Shown here piece by piece: positions 1 through 5,159 of a DNA stretch of 7,171 nucleotides. Positions within the stretch are counted from its first letter, which is position 1, and every line of letters starts with the position of its first letter. The stretch is from assembly GCA_030598305.1 (NCBI GenBank), contig JAUVQC010000063.1:1-7171 (forward strand), read 5' to 3'. The position numbers were made by a program, and so were the translations under genes. Origin of the DNA: Actinomycetes bacterium. Its GTDB lineage: Bacteria > Actinomycetota > Acidimicrobiia > UBA5794. Under the pieces are notes generated by a model. It was not told where the DNA came from. It saw only the letters and a program-made list of their open reading frames with translations, and ran no database searches.

Positions 1-396
1 ATGCCGATCACTCTCTTGGTCTTCGGTCTGGCGTCCAACTGGGTGTTGGCTGCCGCGATGTTCTTCGTGTCCGCGGTCGTAAGCGTTCTGTGGAATGTGA
101 TCACGGTGTCGCTTCGCAAGACGATCATCCCCGATCATCTGCTCGGAAGGGTCAACTCTGTATATCGATTCTTTGCATGGGGAGTGATGCCGATCGGTCT
201 TGCGATTGGTGGGCTGCTCGTCAATGGGGCAGAGGCTGCAGGCATCGACAGGGTGATGGCCTTGCGGCTTCCCTACTTCATCAGTGCCGCGGCATTGTTC
301 GTGGTCTTTCTCTGGGCATTCCCACAACTGACGACGGACAAGATTGAAACGGCCCGAGCTGAGGGGATCGCGGCCAAGAGTCACGATGAAGGCTGA
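1..396 (+). CDS. MFS exporter, C-terminal fragment (5' end outside window)
   Basis: This is the last 131 residues of a major facilitator superfamily transporter, probably of the EntS/multidrug-exporter type, which moves small molecules across the cytoplasmic membrane by proton antiport. Three hydrophobic spans are visible, at about residues 12-37, 57-78 and 88-108. Between the first two is a cytoplasmic-loop signature, IIPDHLLGRVNSVYR, which closely resembles the loop found in the C-terminal half of MFS_3/EntS-like proteins. A short charged tail follows the last span. Family members are about 400-430 residues long, so roughly two thirds of the gene lies to the left. The ATG at base 1 is almost certainly internal. 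The gene converges on the HAD phosphatase with 6 bp between the stops and no visible terminator. The substrate cannot be inferred. Confidence 0.8.
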   Translation: MPITLLVFGLASNWVLAAAMFFVSAVVSVLWNVITVSLRKTIIPDHLLGRVNSVYRFFAWGVMPIGLAIGGLLVNGAEAAGIDRVMALRLPYFISAAALFVVFLWAFPQLTTDKIETARAEGIAAKSHDEG

Positions 397-402
397 AGGT
401 GG

Positions 403-1188
403 CTACGCGTTCGACGTCCGTCGCTTGCTCAGGGCCACGGCGACGGCGACACCGGTGACACCCACCGCTACCGGGATCCAGACACGTTTCGGTGGTGCCT
501 GGACCCTCGGTTCGAGGCTGACCGGGCGCTGGAATTCGAGGATCGGCCACCCATTCTCCTGTGCGGCCTCACGAAGCTCCTTTTCAGGATTGACAACAAC
601 CGGATGGCCGACGGCTTCGAGCATCGGCATGTCCGTGAAGCTGTCCGTGTAGGCATACGAACCCTCGAGATCGATGCCGTCGCGTTCTGCTACGTCACGC
701 ATCGCATCAGCCTTCCCTGGACCCATGACGTACCGATCGAGTTCAGGCACGAAACGCCCCAGCCCGTCTGTGCGGATCCTGGTTGCGATGACGTTGTCGA
801 TCCCGACCATCTTCGCGATCGGTGTTACGAACTCTTCGGGACTGGCCGATACGACATACACCTTGCGACCCGAGCGCATGTGCTCGTCGATGAGGAACAG
901 TGCCTCAGCGAAGACCAATGGCGAGATGACCTCGTCCAGCGTTTGGGCGACGATGGTATCGATTTCGGCCTTGTGCCATCCGGAAACGAGGTCGAGCATC
1001 CCGTCGCGAGCGCGAGCGAGAGCGTCCTCGTCTGCTCCGAAGAGCATGTAGGTGAACTGCCCGATTCCGAGACGGAGCAGATGACCTTTCTGGAGAAATC
1101 CGGCGCGATACAGCGGCTTGCCGAATGCAAGCGAGGACGATCCGGCGATGATCGTCTTGTCAAGGTCAAAGAAGACTGCTTCTGTCAT
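403..1188 (-). CDS. HAD-IB family phosphatase with C-terminal membrane anchor
   Basis: This is a 261-residue haloacid-dehalogenase-superfamily phosphatase of subfamily IB (SerB/CicA-like), expected to hydrolyse phosphate monoesters. All four HAD motifs are present. Motif I is FFDLDKT, with nucleophile D8 and acid/base D10. Motif II is VVSAS, with S114. Motif III is the lysine in GPGKA, K159. Motif IV is YTDSFTDMPML, with D182 and D186. The helical cap lies between about residues 15 and 105. After the catalytic domain, residues 236-253 form one hydrophobic span followed by KRR, so the enzyme is probably tail-anchored with the catalytic domain in the cytoplasm. The frame stays open upstream to 1464, but homology starts at MTEAVFF. 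A GAGG lies about 12 bases upstream of this ATG, and a TACCGT hexamer 5 bases upstream may serve as a -10 for a leaderless start. The gene is divergent from the tad operon, as Rv3661 is in mycobacteria. The substrate is unknown. Confidence 0.88.
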   Translation of the reverse strand: MTEAVFFDLDKTIIAGSSSLAFGKPLYRAGFLQKGHLLRLGIGQFTYMLFGADEDALARARDGMLDLVSGWHKAEIDTIVAQTLDEVISPLVFAEALFLIDEHMRSGRKVYVVSASPEEFVTPIAKMVGIDNVIATRIRTDGLGRFVPELDRYVMGPGKADAMRDVAERDGIDLEGSYAYTDSFTDMPMLEAVGHPVVVNPEKELREAAQENGWPILEFQRPVSLEPRVQAPPKRVWIPVAVGVTGVAVAVALSKRRTSNA

Positions 1189-1235
1189 GGGCGTACGGTA
1201 CCTCAACTCGCGTATCGGCACGGAATCCGGCCCCC

Positions 1236-1264
1236 TTGAATCGAGATCGCCGGCGTCGTACGTT
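1236..1264 (+). promoter_or_regulatory. Candidate sigma-70-type promoter for the tad operon
   Basis: TTGAAT at 1236-1241 could serve as the -35 element and TACGTT at 1259-1264 as the -10, with exactly 17 bp between them. The -10 fits the TANNNT pattern common in actinobacteria. Transcription would begin near 1271, giving a leader of about 28 bases that contains the GGAGG at 1289-1293. This consistent geometry supports the TTG at 1299 as the translation start. It is a by-eye match of two loose hexamers and has not been tested. Confidence 0.4.
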
Positions 1265-1288
1265 GGTGATGCTTCCCCTCCGCTGCTC

Positions 1289-1293
1289 GGAGG
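1289..1293 (+). promoter_or_regulatory. Ribosome binding site GGAGG deciding a TTG start
   Basis: GGAGG is followed by 5 bases and then the TTG at 1299. No comparable site precedes the alternative starts at 1236 (TTG), 1266 (GTG) or 1269 (ATG). The site therefore decides in favour of 1299. Confidence 0.6.
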
Positions 1294-1298
1294 TTCTC

Positions 1299-1835
1299 TT
1301 GTCCGTTCTCGCACTCTGGTCCCCATCCGATCTGATGTTGGGTGTTGTGGGGCCTCTCGGTGCCGCTGCGGCGGCCGGTACGGCACTCCTTGTCGATCTC
1401 GATCCGAACGGCCCGGAGTATGGAGGCGCCCATTCGTTGGCAGATCTCGTGCAGAGCGGGCCAACCAGGAGTCAGCTCGAACCGGCCCGATCGGGTCCGG
1501 CCGTCCTCCGGAACGGGGGAGTGGCTCCCGAGGATGCTGAGGAGGTTGTCGGCGCCCTGATCAGGATGTGGCCGAACGTCGTTCTGAGGTGCGCTCCCGA
1601 CGCCACCGCAACCGGCATGGCCGTGGCGCTACTCCCCTTGCTCCCGGAGCCCTTCACCCCGCGTGTTGAGGGTCGCGCTGTGTATCAGCGCACATCGCTC
1701 TCGACACGCCAACCCGCCGGGGAGATTGCCCTCCCGGTCCCGCGACGTGGAACCATCAGTGCGCTGCTCACCGGTCAACGGCCACGCTACCGGGACCGCT
1801 GGATCCGTTCGTTCGAAAGGGTATGGGAGTTGTAG
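1299..1835 (+). CDS. Tad-locus protein in the CpaE/Ssd position, P-loop absent
   Basis: This 178-residue protein is not confidently assigned to a family. Its location, directly before tadA in an actinobacterial tad cluster, is where the MinD/ParA-like Ssd/CpaE protein normally sits. The N-terminus SVLALWSPSDLML resembles beta-strand 1 of MinD-type ATPases, and ALLVDLDP near residue 32 resembles their VLLVDLDP strand. SLADLV and the WPNVVLR segment also echo that fold. The deviant Walker A loop (KGGxGKT) expected straight after strand 1 is missing: the stretch is SPSDLMLGVVGPLGAAAAAG, with no lysine. At 178 aa it is about half the length of typical Ssd proteins (350 aa or more). The C-terminus is rich in Arg and Trp. 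If the relationship is right, it is a non-ATPase localisation or scaffold factor for the pilus machine; an unrelated clade-specific protein is the alternative. The TTG start is chosen because of the GGAGG 5 bases upstream. The stop directly abuts the tadA GTG. Confidence 0.6.
   Translation: MSVLALWSPSDLMLGVVGPLGAAAAAGTALLVDLDPNGPEYGGAHSLADLVQSGPTRSQLEPARSGPAVLRNGGVAPEDAEEVVGALIRMWPNVVLRCAPDATATGMAVALLPLLPEPFTPRVEGRAVYQRTSLSTRQPAGEIALPVPRRGTISALLTGQRPRYRDRWIRSFERVWEL
1825..1829 (+). promoter_or_regulatory. Ribosome binding site of tadA
   Basis: GGGAG inside the last codons of the preceding gene is followed by 6 bases and the GTG at 1836. This supports the GTG start and close coupling of the first two operon genes. 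Confidence 0.6.
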
Positions 1836-2903
1836 GTGAGCTCGATCGATCGGCTTGTCGCATCTCTTGTGTCCTCGGGTGAACCTCTGGAGCGTCGCGC
1901 CCTGCGCGATGCGGCTGCACGACTTCAGCCGGCCGTCGCGCCGCTCGCAACGTCGATGGATGTTGATTCGGCAGTCGATGCCCTCGTGGGACTCGGTCCC
2001 CTCGAGCGGCTTGTCTCTGACGACTCGGTGAGCGACGTGCTCGTGAATTCCTTCGATGACGTTTGGGTGGAGAGGGCGGGCGCTCTGGAGAGGACGAGCA
2101 TCGTGTTTCGATCGGAAGAGGAACTGATCGCCCTCGTGCGGCGATTGTTGACGCCTCTCGGGCTCCGAATCGATGCCGCTTCCCCGGCCGTGGACGCGCG
2201 GCTCGCGGATGGGTCAAGATTGCATGCGATCATCCCTCCTGCAGCTGTCGATGGACCCGTCGTTGCGATCAGGCGCTTCTCGCCAGCGATCTCAGACCTC
2301 GACGCACTTGAGCAGCAGGGATCCGTGGGCGCCACCGGCGCGGTTGTTTTGCGGTCTGCCGTCGACGACCGCATGAATATCCTCGTTGCCGGGGCGACCG
2401 GTGCCGGGAAGACAACCGTCCTCAATGCCTTGATCGCATCCGTGGGAGCTGGTGACAGGATTGTCACGGTGGAGGACGCTGCCGAGTTGAAGGTGTCCGG
2501 GCATGTCATCCGTCTTGAATCTCATCCCGCGAATGTCGAAGGTGCCGGTGAGGTGACGATGAGGTCGCTGCTGCGGCACGCATTGCGGCTGCGTCCGGAC
2601 CGCATCATCGTTGGGGAGGTCCGTGGTGCCGAGGCGCTCGACATGATCCAGGCCCTGAGTACGGGACATGCCGGATCCATGTCGACAATCCATGCGAATG
2701 GACCATCTGAAGCTCTCGACCGGCTTGCAATGCTCGCTGCAATGGCACCTGAGCGGGTACCGGAGAGCGCCTTGGCGAGACAGATCGCTTCTGCCGTCGA
2801 CTTCGTCGTGTTTGTCATCCGCGACGGGTTCGCCCGTCGTATTGACTCCATTCATCGCCTCACACCGGACGGCTTCGAGGAAATGTACCGATGCTGCTCG
2901 TAG
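1836..2903 (+). CDS. tadA: TadA/CpaF-family pilus assembly ATPase
   Basis: This 355-residue cytoplasmic secretion ATPase of the GspE/VirB11/CpaF superfamily would form the hexameric motor that drives pilin assembly through the TadB/TadC membrane platform. An N-terminal domain (about 1-150) carries the family segment DARLADGSRLHAIIPP at 120-135. The catalytic domain has Walker A GATGAGKTT (186-194), the Asp box VEDAAEL (212-218), Walker B DRIIVGEVRG with catalytic Glu261, and the His box STGHAGSMSTIHAN (275-288). Every motif looks intact, so the protein should be active. The length is slightly short for the family, with a compact N-terminal region. The GTG start directly follows the TAG of the upstream gene and has a GGGAG site 6 bases before it. 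The last 13 bases overlap tadB. It is the best-supported call in the operon. Confidence 0.96.
   Translation: MSSIDRLVASLVSSGEPLERRALRDAAARLQPAVAPLATSMDVDSAVDALVGLGPLERLVSDDSVSDVLVNSFDDVWVERAGALERTSIVFRSEEELIALVRRLLTPLGLRIDAASPAVDARLADGSRLHAIIPPAAVDGPVVAIRRFSPAISDLDALEQQGSVGATGAVVLRSAVDDRMNILVAGATGAGKTTVLNALIASVGAGDRIVTVEDAAELKVSGHVIRLESHPANVEGAGEVTMRSLLRHALRLRPDRIIVGEVRGAEALDMIQALSTGHAGSMSTIHANGPSEALDRLAMLAAMAPERVPESALARQIASAVDFVVFVIRDGFARRIDSIHRLTPDGFEEMYRCCS
2877..2883 (+). promoter_or_regulatory. Ribosome binding site of tadB within tadA
   Basis: GAGGAAA lies inside the final codons of tadA, 7 bases before the ATG at 2891. It fixes the tadB start so that the two genes overlap by 13 bases. 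Confidence 0.65.
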
Positions 2904-3556
2904 CACTTGGTGCCGGGGCCCTCCTTGCTGGAGTTCCCGTCCTCGTCGTGGCAGGTGCGCTTGCTGCCTCAGTCCTTCCAACTCCAGGCATCATCGTCGC
3001 CGTGCTTGCGCTGGTAGCCGTCTCGGTGGTTGGCAGCAGGATCGGTCGGACGATCGCTGCAACGAGCGAAGGCGTGCTGCTTCGCCAGATCGCAGGACGA
3101 GTCTCAGCGGGCTCCACGATCCGCTCGACGATCGCAGATCCCGCGATCGCCGCAGTTCCGGTATCTGCACGCCGGCTGGCGACCCTCGGAATGCCGATGG
3201 CTGATGTAGGCGGGGCTCTGATGAACGTGTTTCCCGTCAATGGTCAGGCATTCAGAGCCATCTGCTCGTTCTCGGAACACACCGGTGCGACGATCTCATC
3301 TGCCCTCGTCGTGCTGGCTGACCGGGCAGATGAAGCGACCGAACTCGCGAGGCAACGACGTGTCTCTCTTGCCCAGGCCCGGTTCTCGGCCATTGTCGTT
3401 GGCATCGTTCCGATCGTGCTCTCCGCTGCTCTCATCGGCATCAGGGGAGTCCCTGAGCCGGGTGGTGCGGTGATCGTTGTGCCGATGGTGGTTGGATTCG
3501 TACTTCAGGCCGCAGGTACGTTCATCGTGTTCAAAGTCGCATCGGGTGCGAACTGA
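2891..3556 (+). CDS. tadB: TadB-like type II secretion system F-domain membrane protein
   Basis: This 221-residue inner-membrane platform protein would partner TadC and couple TadA ATPase work to pilin extrusion. Two hydrophobic spans lie at the N-terminus (about 2-27 and 33-48). A cytoplasmic T2SF-type helical domain covers about 60-160, and two spans follow at the C-terminus (about 165-184 and 193-214). The T2SF signature is the segment with AFRAICSFSEHTGATISSAL at 120-139 followed by a charged helix. This reads like the second half of the normal F-domain (family: s.htGa.ls.aL..la). It is shorter than proteobacterial TadB (around 300 aa), as is usual for actinobacterial versions. The ATG is fixed by the GAGGAAA 7 bases upstream. 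Its stop TGA overlaps the next ATG by one base. Assignment as TadB rather than TadC rests on gene order. Confidence 0.85.
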   Translation: MLLVALGAGALLAGVPVLVVAGALAASVLPTPGIIVAVLALVAVSVVGSRIGRTIAATSEGVLLRQIAGRVSAGSTIRSTIADPAIAAVPVSARRLATLGMPMADVGGALMNVFPVNGQAFRAICSFSEHTGATISSALVVLADRADEATELARQRRVSLAQARFSAIVVGIVPIVLSAALIGIRGVPEPGGAVIVVPMVVGFVLQAAGTFIVFKVASGAN

Positions 3557-4161
3557 TGGCGCTGGCGGGTGCGGTGTTCGTGGCGGTTGCGCTGCTGATC
3601 GTTCCGCCGCGGATCGCGGTGATGGTCGGCGCCGTTGCACTTGCAACCGTCATCCATCCGTTGCTCGGACTGGCAGCTGTGGGATGCGGCGTCAGTCTCC
3701 ATCAGGTCCGACGTATTCGACGGGTACGTGCAGATGCCAGGGATGTGGCGTCCGATGGAATCCTCGCTGTTGAGCTCGTTGGGCTCGGTGTGACCGCAGG
3801 CCTTCCCTTCAGAAACGCGGCCAGCATGACTGCGGACCAGATTGGTGGTCCCGTCGGTGATGAGATATCCAGGGCACTGCGCTCCGTCGCGGCAGGGCAG
3901 CACCCCGACATCACGCCGTCGACCATCCGGTCGATGTTCAATTCAGCGAAGTCATCGGAGGGGTCGGGGATGCCGCTGGCCGGTCAGCTCAACGCAGCGG
4001 CGGTCGATCGAAGGAGGGCTGCCGCGGCAGTTGAGCGCGAGCTCCTGGCAAGGCTGCCGGTGAAGATGCTGTTCCCTCTCGCGTTTCTGATCCTCCCCGG
4101 GTTCGTGCTGTTGACTGTTGTTCCGCCGCTGATGTCGGGACTCTCGAAGCTCAGTATCTGA
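3556..4161 (+). CDS. tadC: TadC-like type II secretion system F-domain membrane protein
   Basis: This 201-residue second platform protein is predicted to pair with TadB in the cytoplasmic membrane. The N-terminal 1-46 is hydrophobic with two spans and is followed by a basic stretch, VRRIRRVR (51-58). The F-domain runs from about 65 to 165 and includes SSEGSGMPLAGQLNAAA at 133-149, the usual G-S/A-G-x-P-L-A motif. The C-terminal segment RLPVKMLFPLAFLILPGFVLL (166-186) is a very characteristic TadC ending. The start is coupled to tadB through TGATG: the ATG at 3556 shares its A with the tadB stop. No strong separate Shine-Dalgarno is seen, so translation probably depends on ribosomes finishing tadB. 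A 56-bp gap follows before the pilin gene. Confidence 0.88.
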   Translation: MALAGAVFVAVALLIVPPRIAVMVGAVALATVIHPLLGLAAVGCGVSLHQVRRIRRVRADARDVASDGILAVELVGLGVTAGLPFRNAASMTADQIGGPVGDEISRALRSVAAGQHPDITPSTIRSMFNSAKSSEGSGMPLAGQLNAAAVDRRRAAAAVERELLARLPVKMLFPLAFLILPGFVLLTVVPPLMSGLSKLSI

Positions 4162-4217
4162 CTCCCACCGTCACTTCCCTCCGTTTCGGCCGGATGCCGA
4201 CATGCAAGGAGAAGTAG
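4162..4217 (+). promoter_or_regulatory. Pilin leader region with small stem and strong ribosome binding site
   Basis: This is the only gap in the operon, 56 bp between tadC and the pilin gene. It holds a short stem, TCGGC (4186-4190) and GCCGA (4196-4200) around a 5-base loop. AGGAG follows at 4207-4211, 6 bases before the ATG. The Shine-Dalgarno is the strongest in the operon, fitting the need for many pilin copies per assembly machine. No convincing internal promoter was found. The small stem may be chance or may protect or position the mRNA. Confidence 0.5.
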
Positions 4218-4424
4218 ATGTTCGTAGCGATTCGATCCTTCAACAGGCGGCACTTCGCCGTCGCCTCCCAAGGCGGGCAAGCCACAGCTGAGTACGCCCT
4301 CGTGATGGTTGCCGCGGCAATTGTCGCCCTCGCCTTGATCTCGTGGGCGTCGACGACTGACATGCTCCCATCGTTCTTCAACAGCGTCATGCAGAAGGTC
4401 GTCTCTGTTGCGAACCGGGCGTGA
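4218..4424 (+). CDS. flp: Flp-type prepilin (small pilin subunit)
   Basis: This 68-residue prepilin is the likely major subunit of the Tad pilus. A basic leader (residues 1-20, ending SQGG) precedes the processing site G20|Q21. The mature N-terminus is QATAEYALV with Glu at +5 and Tyr at +6, the class IVb (Flp) hallmark. One hydrophobic helix (about 26-46) follows, then a short C-terminal tail. The mature protein would be 48 residues, a normal Flp size, and is comparable to the DUF4244 proteins (such as Rv3656c) at the same place in other actinobacteria. A prepilin peptidase of the TadV/CpaA type is required, but none lies in the window. The gene follows a 56-bp leader, and its TGA overlaps the GTG of the TadE-like gene by 4 bases (GTGA). 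Confidence 0.85.
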   Translation: MFVAIRSFNRRHFAVASQGGQATAEYALVMVAAAIVALALISWASTTDMLPSFFNSVMQKVVSVANRA

Positions 4425-4783
4425 GCAGCGACCGGGGATCCTCGGTGGTCGAATTCGCCCTTGTTCTCCCGCTGGTTCTCGTCGTGCTTCTCGGCATCGT
4501 CGAGGTCGCGGTTGTTGCACGATCGGAGATACAGCTGGTTCATGCGGCAAGGGAGGGCGCACGTGAGGCCGCCACTTCTCCTGATGTCCGCCGATCCGTT
4601 GCTGCGGTGCACTCTGCCCTCGGTGATGCCGGTCGTGCAGCTCGAGTCTCCGTCCGCAGGCCAGCGCTTGTCGGGGAGAAGACGACAGTCACGGTCTCGC
4701 TCACGCACACGGTCGCGGCTCCGGTCTTTGGCGGCTTCACCGTCGAACTCCGGGCATCTTCCACCATGCGGGTTGAACGATGA
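4421..4783 (+). CDS. tadE: TadE-like pseudopilin
   Basis: This 120-residue TadE-family minor pilin is membrane-inserted through its N-terminal helix, with the rest outside the cytoplasm. The leader is very short (MSSDRG). A prepilin-like cleavage site G6|S7 is followed by SSVVEFALVLPLVLVVLLG, with Glu11 at +5 of the mature form. The helix runs to about residue 34. The family segment QLVHAAREGAREAA follows (about 38-51). The C-terminal region, rich in beta-forming residues, ends at VER. There are no cysteines. The GTG start shares GTGA with the pilin stop, so translation is probably coupled. In TadE systems the pseudopilins are processed by the same peptidase as Flp and are needed for pilus formation. 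Confidence 0.88.
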   Translation: MSSDRGSSVVEFALVLPLVLVVLLGIVEVAVVARSEIQLVHAAREGAREAATSPDVRRSVAAVHSALGDAGRAARVSVRRPALVGEKTTVTVSLTHTVAAPVFGGFTVELRASSTMRVER

Positions 4784-5159
4784 GGAGGGCTCGATCGTGC
4801 TCGGGATCGGTGTTCTCGTTCTGGTGCTGATACTCGCTGTGGCAGTTGGCTCGGTGGGTGCCGGTATTGCGGGCTATGTCCAGGCAGCAGGAGCAGCGGA
4901 CGCCGCAGCACTTGCTGCAGCCCCGGTGACCTTCAGGCCTTTCGGCGCACGAGGCTCTCCTGCCCGGGAGGCGGCTCGTTTCGCCGCTGCCAACGGTACA
5001 ACGCTCATCAGTTGCACGTGTCCTGTGAACCGATCATGGACGAAGCGAACGGTCACGACGGTCGTGTCTCGGCTCGTCACCATCCCAGGACTTGGCCGCG
5101 TCGAGGTTCGGGCTACTTCTCGGGCGACGTTCGAGCCGGCGGCTCTGCTTCAGCCCTGA
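4773..5159 (+). CDS. TadG-like / Rv3655c-like small secreted pilus-locus protein
   Basis: This 128-residue protein begins MNDEEGSIVLGIG and has one hydrophobic helix (about 8-34). AGAADAAALAAAP follows (39-51), the signature of the 'secretion neighbourhood TadE-like' family found last in actinobacterial tad clusters. Further marks are AREAARFAAANGTTLISC (64-81) and a C-terminal stretch of about 40 residues rich in valine and arginine. The start is uncertain. A TTG at 4773 overlaps tadE by 11 bases and keeps the DEEG|S pilin-like site, but has no Shine-Dalgarno. A GTG at 4797 lies 7 bases after GAGGAGGG, an excellent site, but gives a 120-residue product without the processing motif. I list the longer form because the motif fits the family. 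The stop overlaps the convergent PLP gene by 10 bases. The cysteine pattern is unusual: Cys81 and Cys83 sit together and the usual upstream Cys is absent. Confidence 0.72.
   Translation: MNDEEGSIVLGIGVLVLVLILAVAVGSVGAGIAGYVQAAGAADAAALAAAPVTFRPFGARGSPAREAARFAAANGTTLISCTCPVNRSWTKRTVTTVVSRLVTIPGLGRVEVRATSRATFEPAALLQP
4782..4789 (+). promoter_or_regulatory. Strong Shine-Dalgarno that also encodes the EEG processing motif
   Basis: GAGGAGGG spans the tadE stop and the start region of the last gene. Positioned 7 bases before the GTG at 4797, it would be a near-ideal ribosome site. Read in the frame of the TTG at 4773, the same bases spell Glu-Glu-Gly of the putative cleavage site. It leaves the true start open. 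Confidence 0.45.

Larger units (their letters stand above)
1189..1298. promoter_or_regulatory. Divergent intergenic region between HAD phosphatase and tad operon
   Basis: These 110 bp separate the ATG of the phosphatase from the chosen TTG of the first tad-operon gene. They must hold the control region for both directions unless the genes are driven from within coding sequence. The + strand carries a credible promoter, listed separately, and a Shine-Dalgarno site. I see no strong dyad or clear regulator-binding site here. The + strand reading frame of the first tad gene is open from the TTG at 1236, but use of that start would place the start codon inside the -35 element. Confidence 0.5.

Noticed and set aside
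1..396. A complete 131-aa membrane protein starting at base 1
   Set aside because: The sequence matches only the C-terminal third of an MFS transporter. The ATG at the window edge is a coincidence of cutting or an internal Met.
1003..1026. Short GCGAGC-like repeated pattern
   Set aside because: It simply encodes an Ala/Arg-rich helix (ALARARD) of the HAD cap and does not form a regular tandem array.
604..1239. 211-aa open frame on the + strand opposite the HAD gene
   Set aside because: It is a shadow of the phosphatase frame, His/Asp/Val-rich, with no recognisable domain. The four HAD motifs prove the opposite strand.
1189..1464. N-terminal extension of the HAD phosphatase to 1464 (353-aa form)
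   Set aside because: The extra 92 residues are Arg/Pro-rich, antisense to the tad-operon start, and precede the strand carrying motif I. HAD homology starts at MTEAVFF.
1925..2509. 194-aa open frame antisense to tadA
   Set aside because: Its composition is that expected opposite a high-GC gene, with no domain or ribosome site. tadA has every motif intact.
4461..4772. Long N-terminal extension of the last tad-locus gene
   Set aside because: It lies entirely within tadE in another frame, is Arg/Ser-rich and unlike any secreted protein. The family-like sequence begins only at about 4773.
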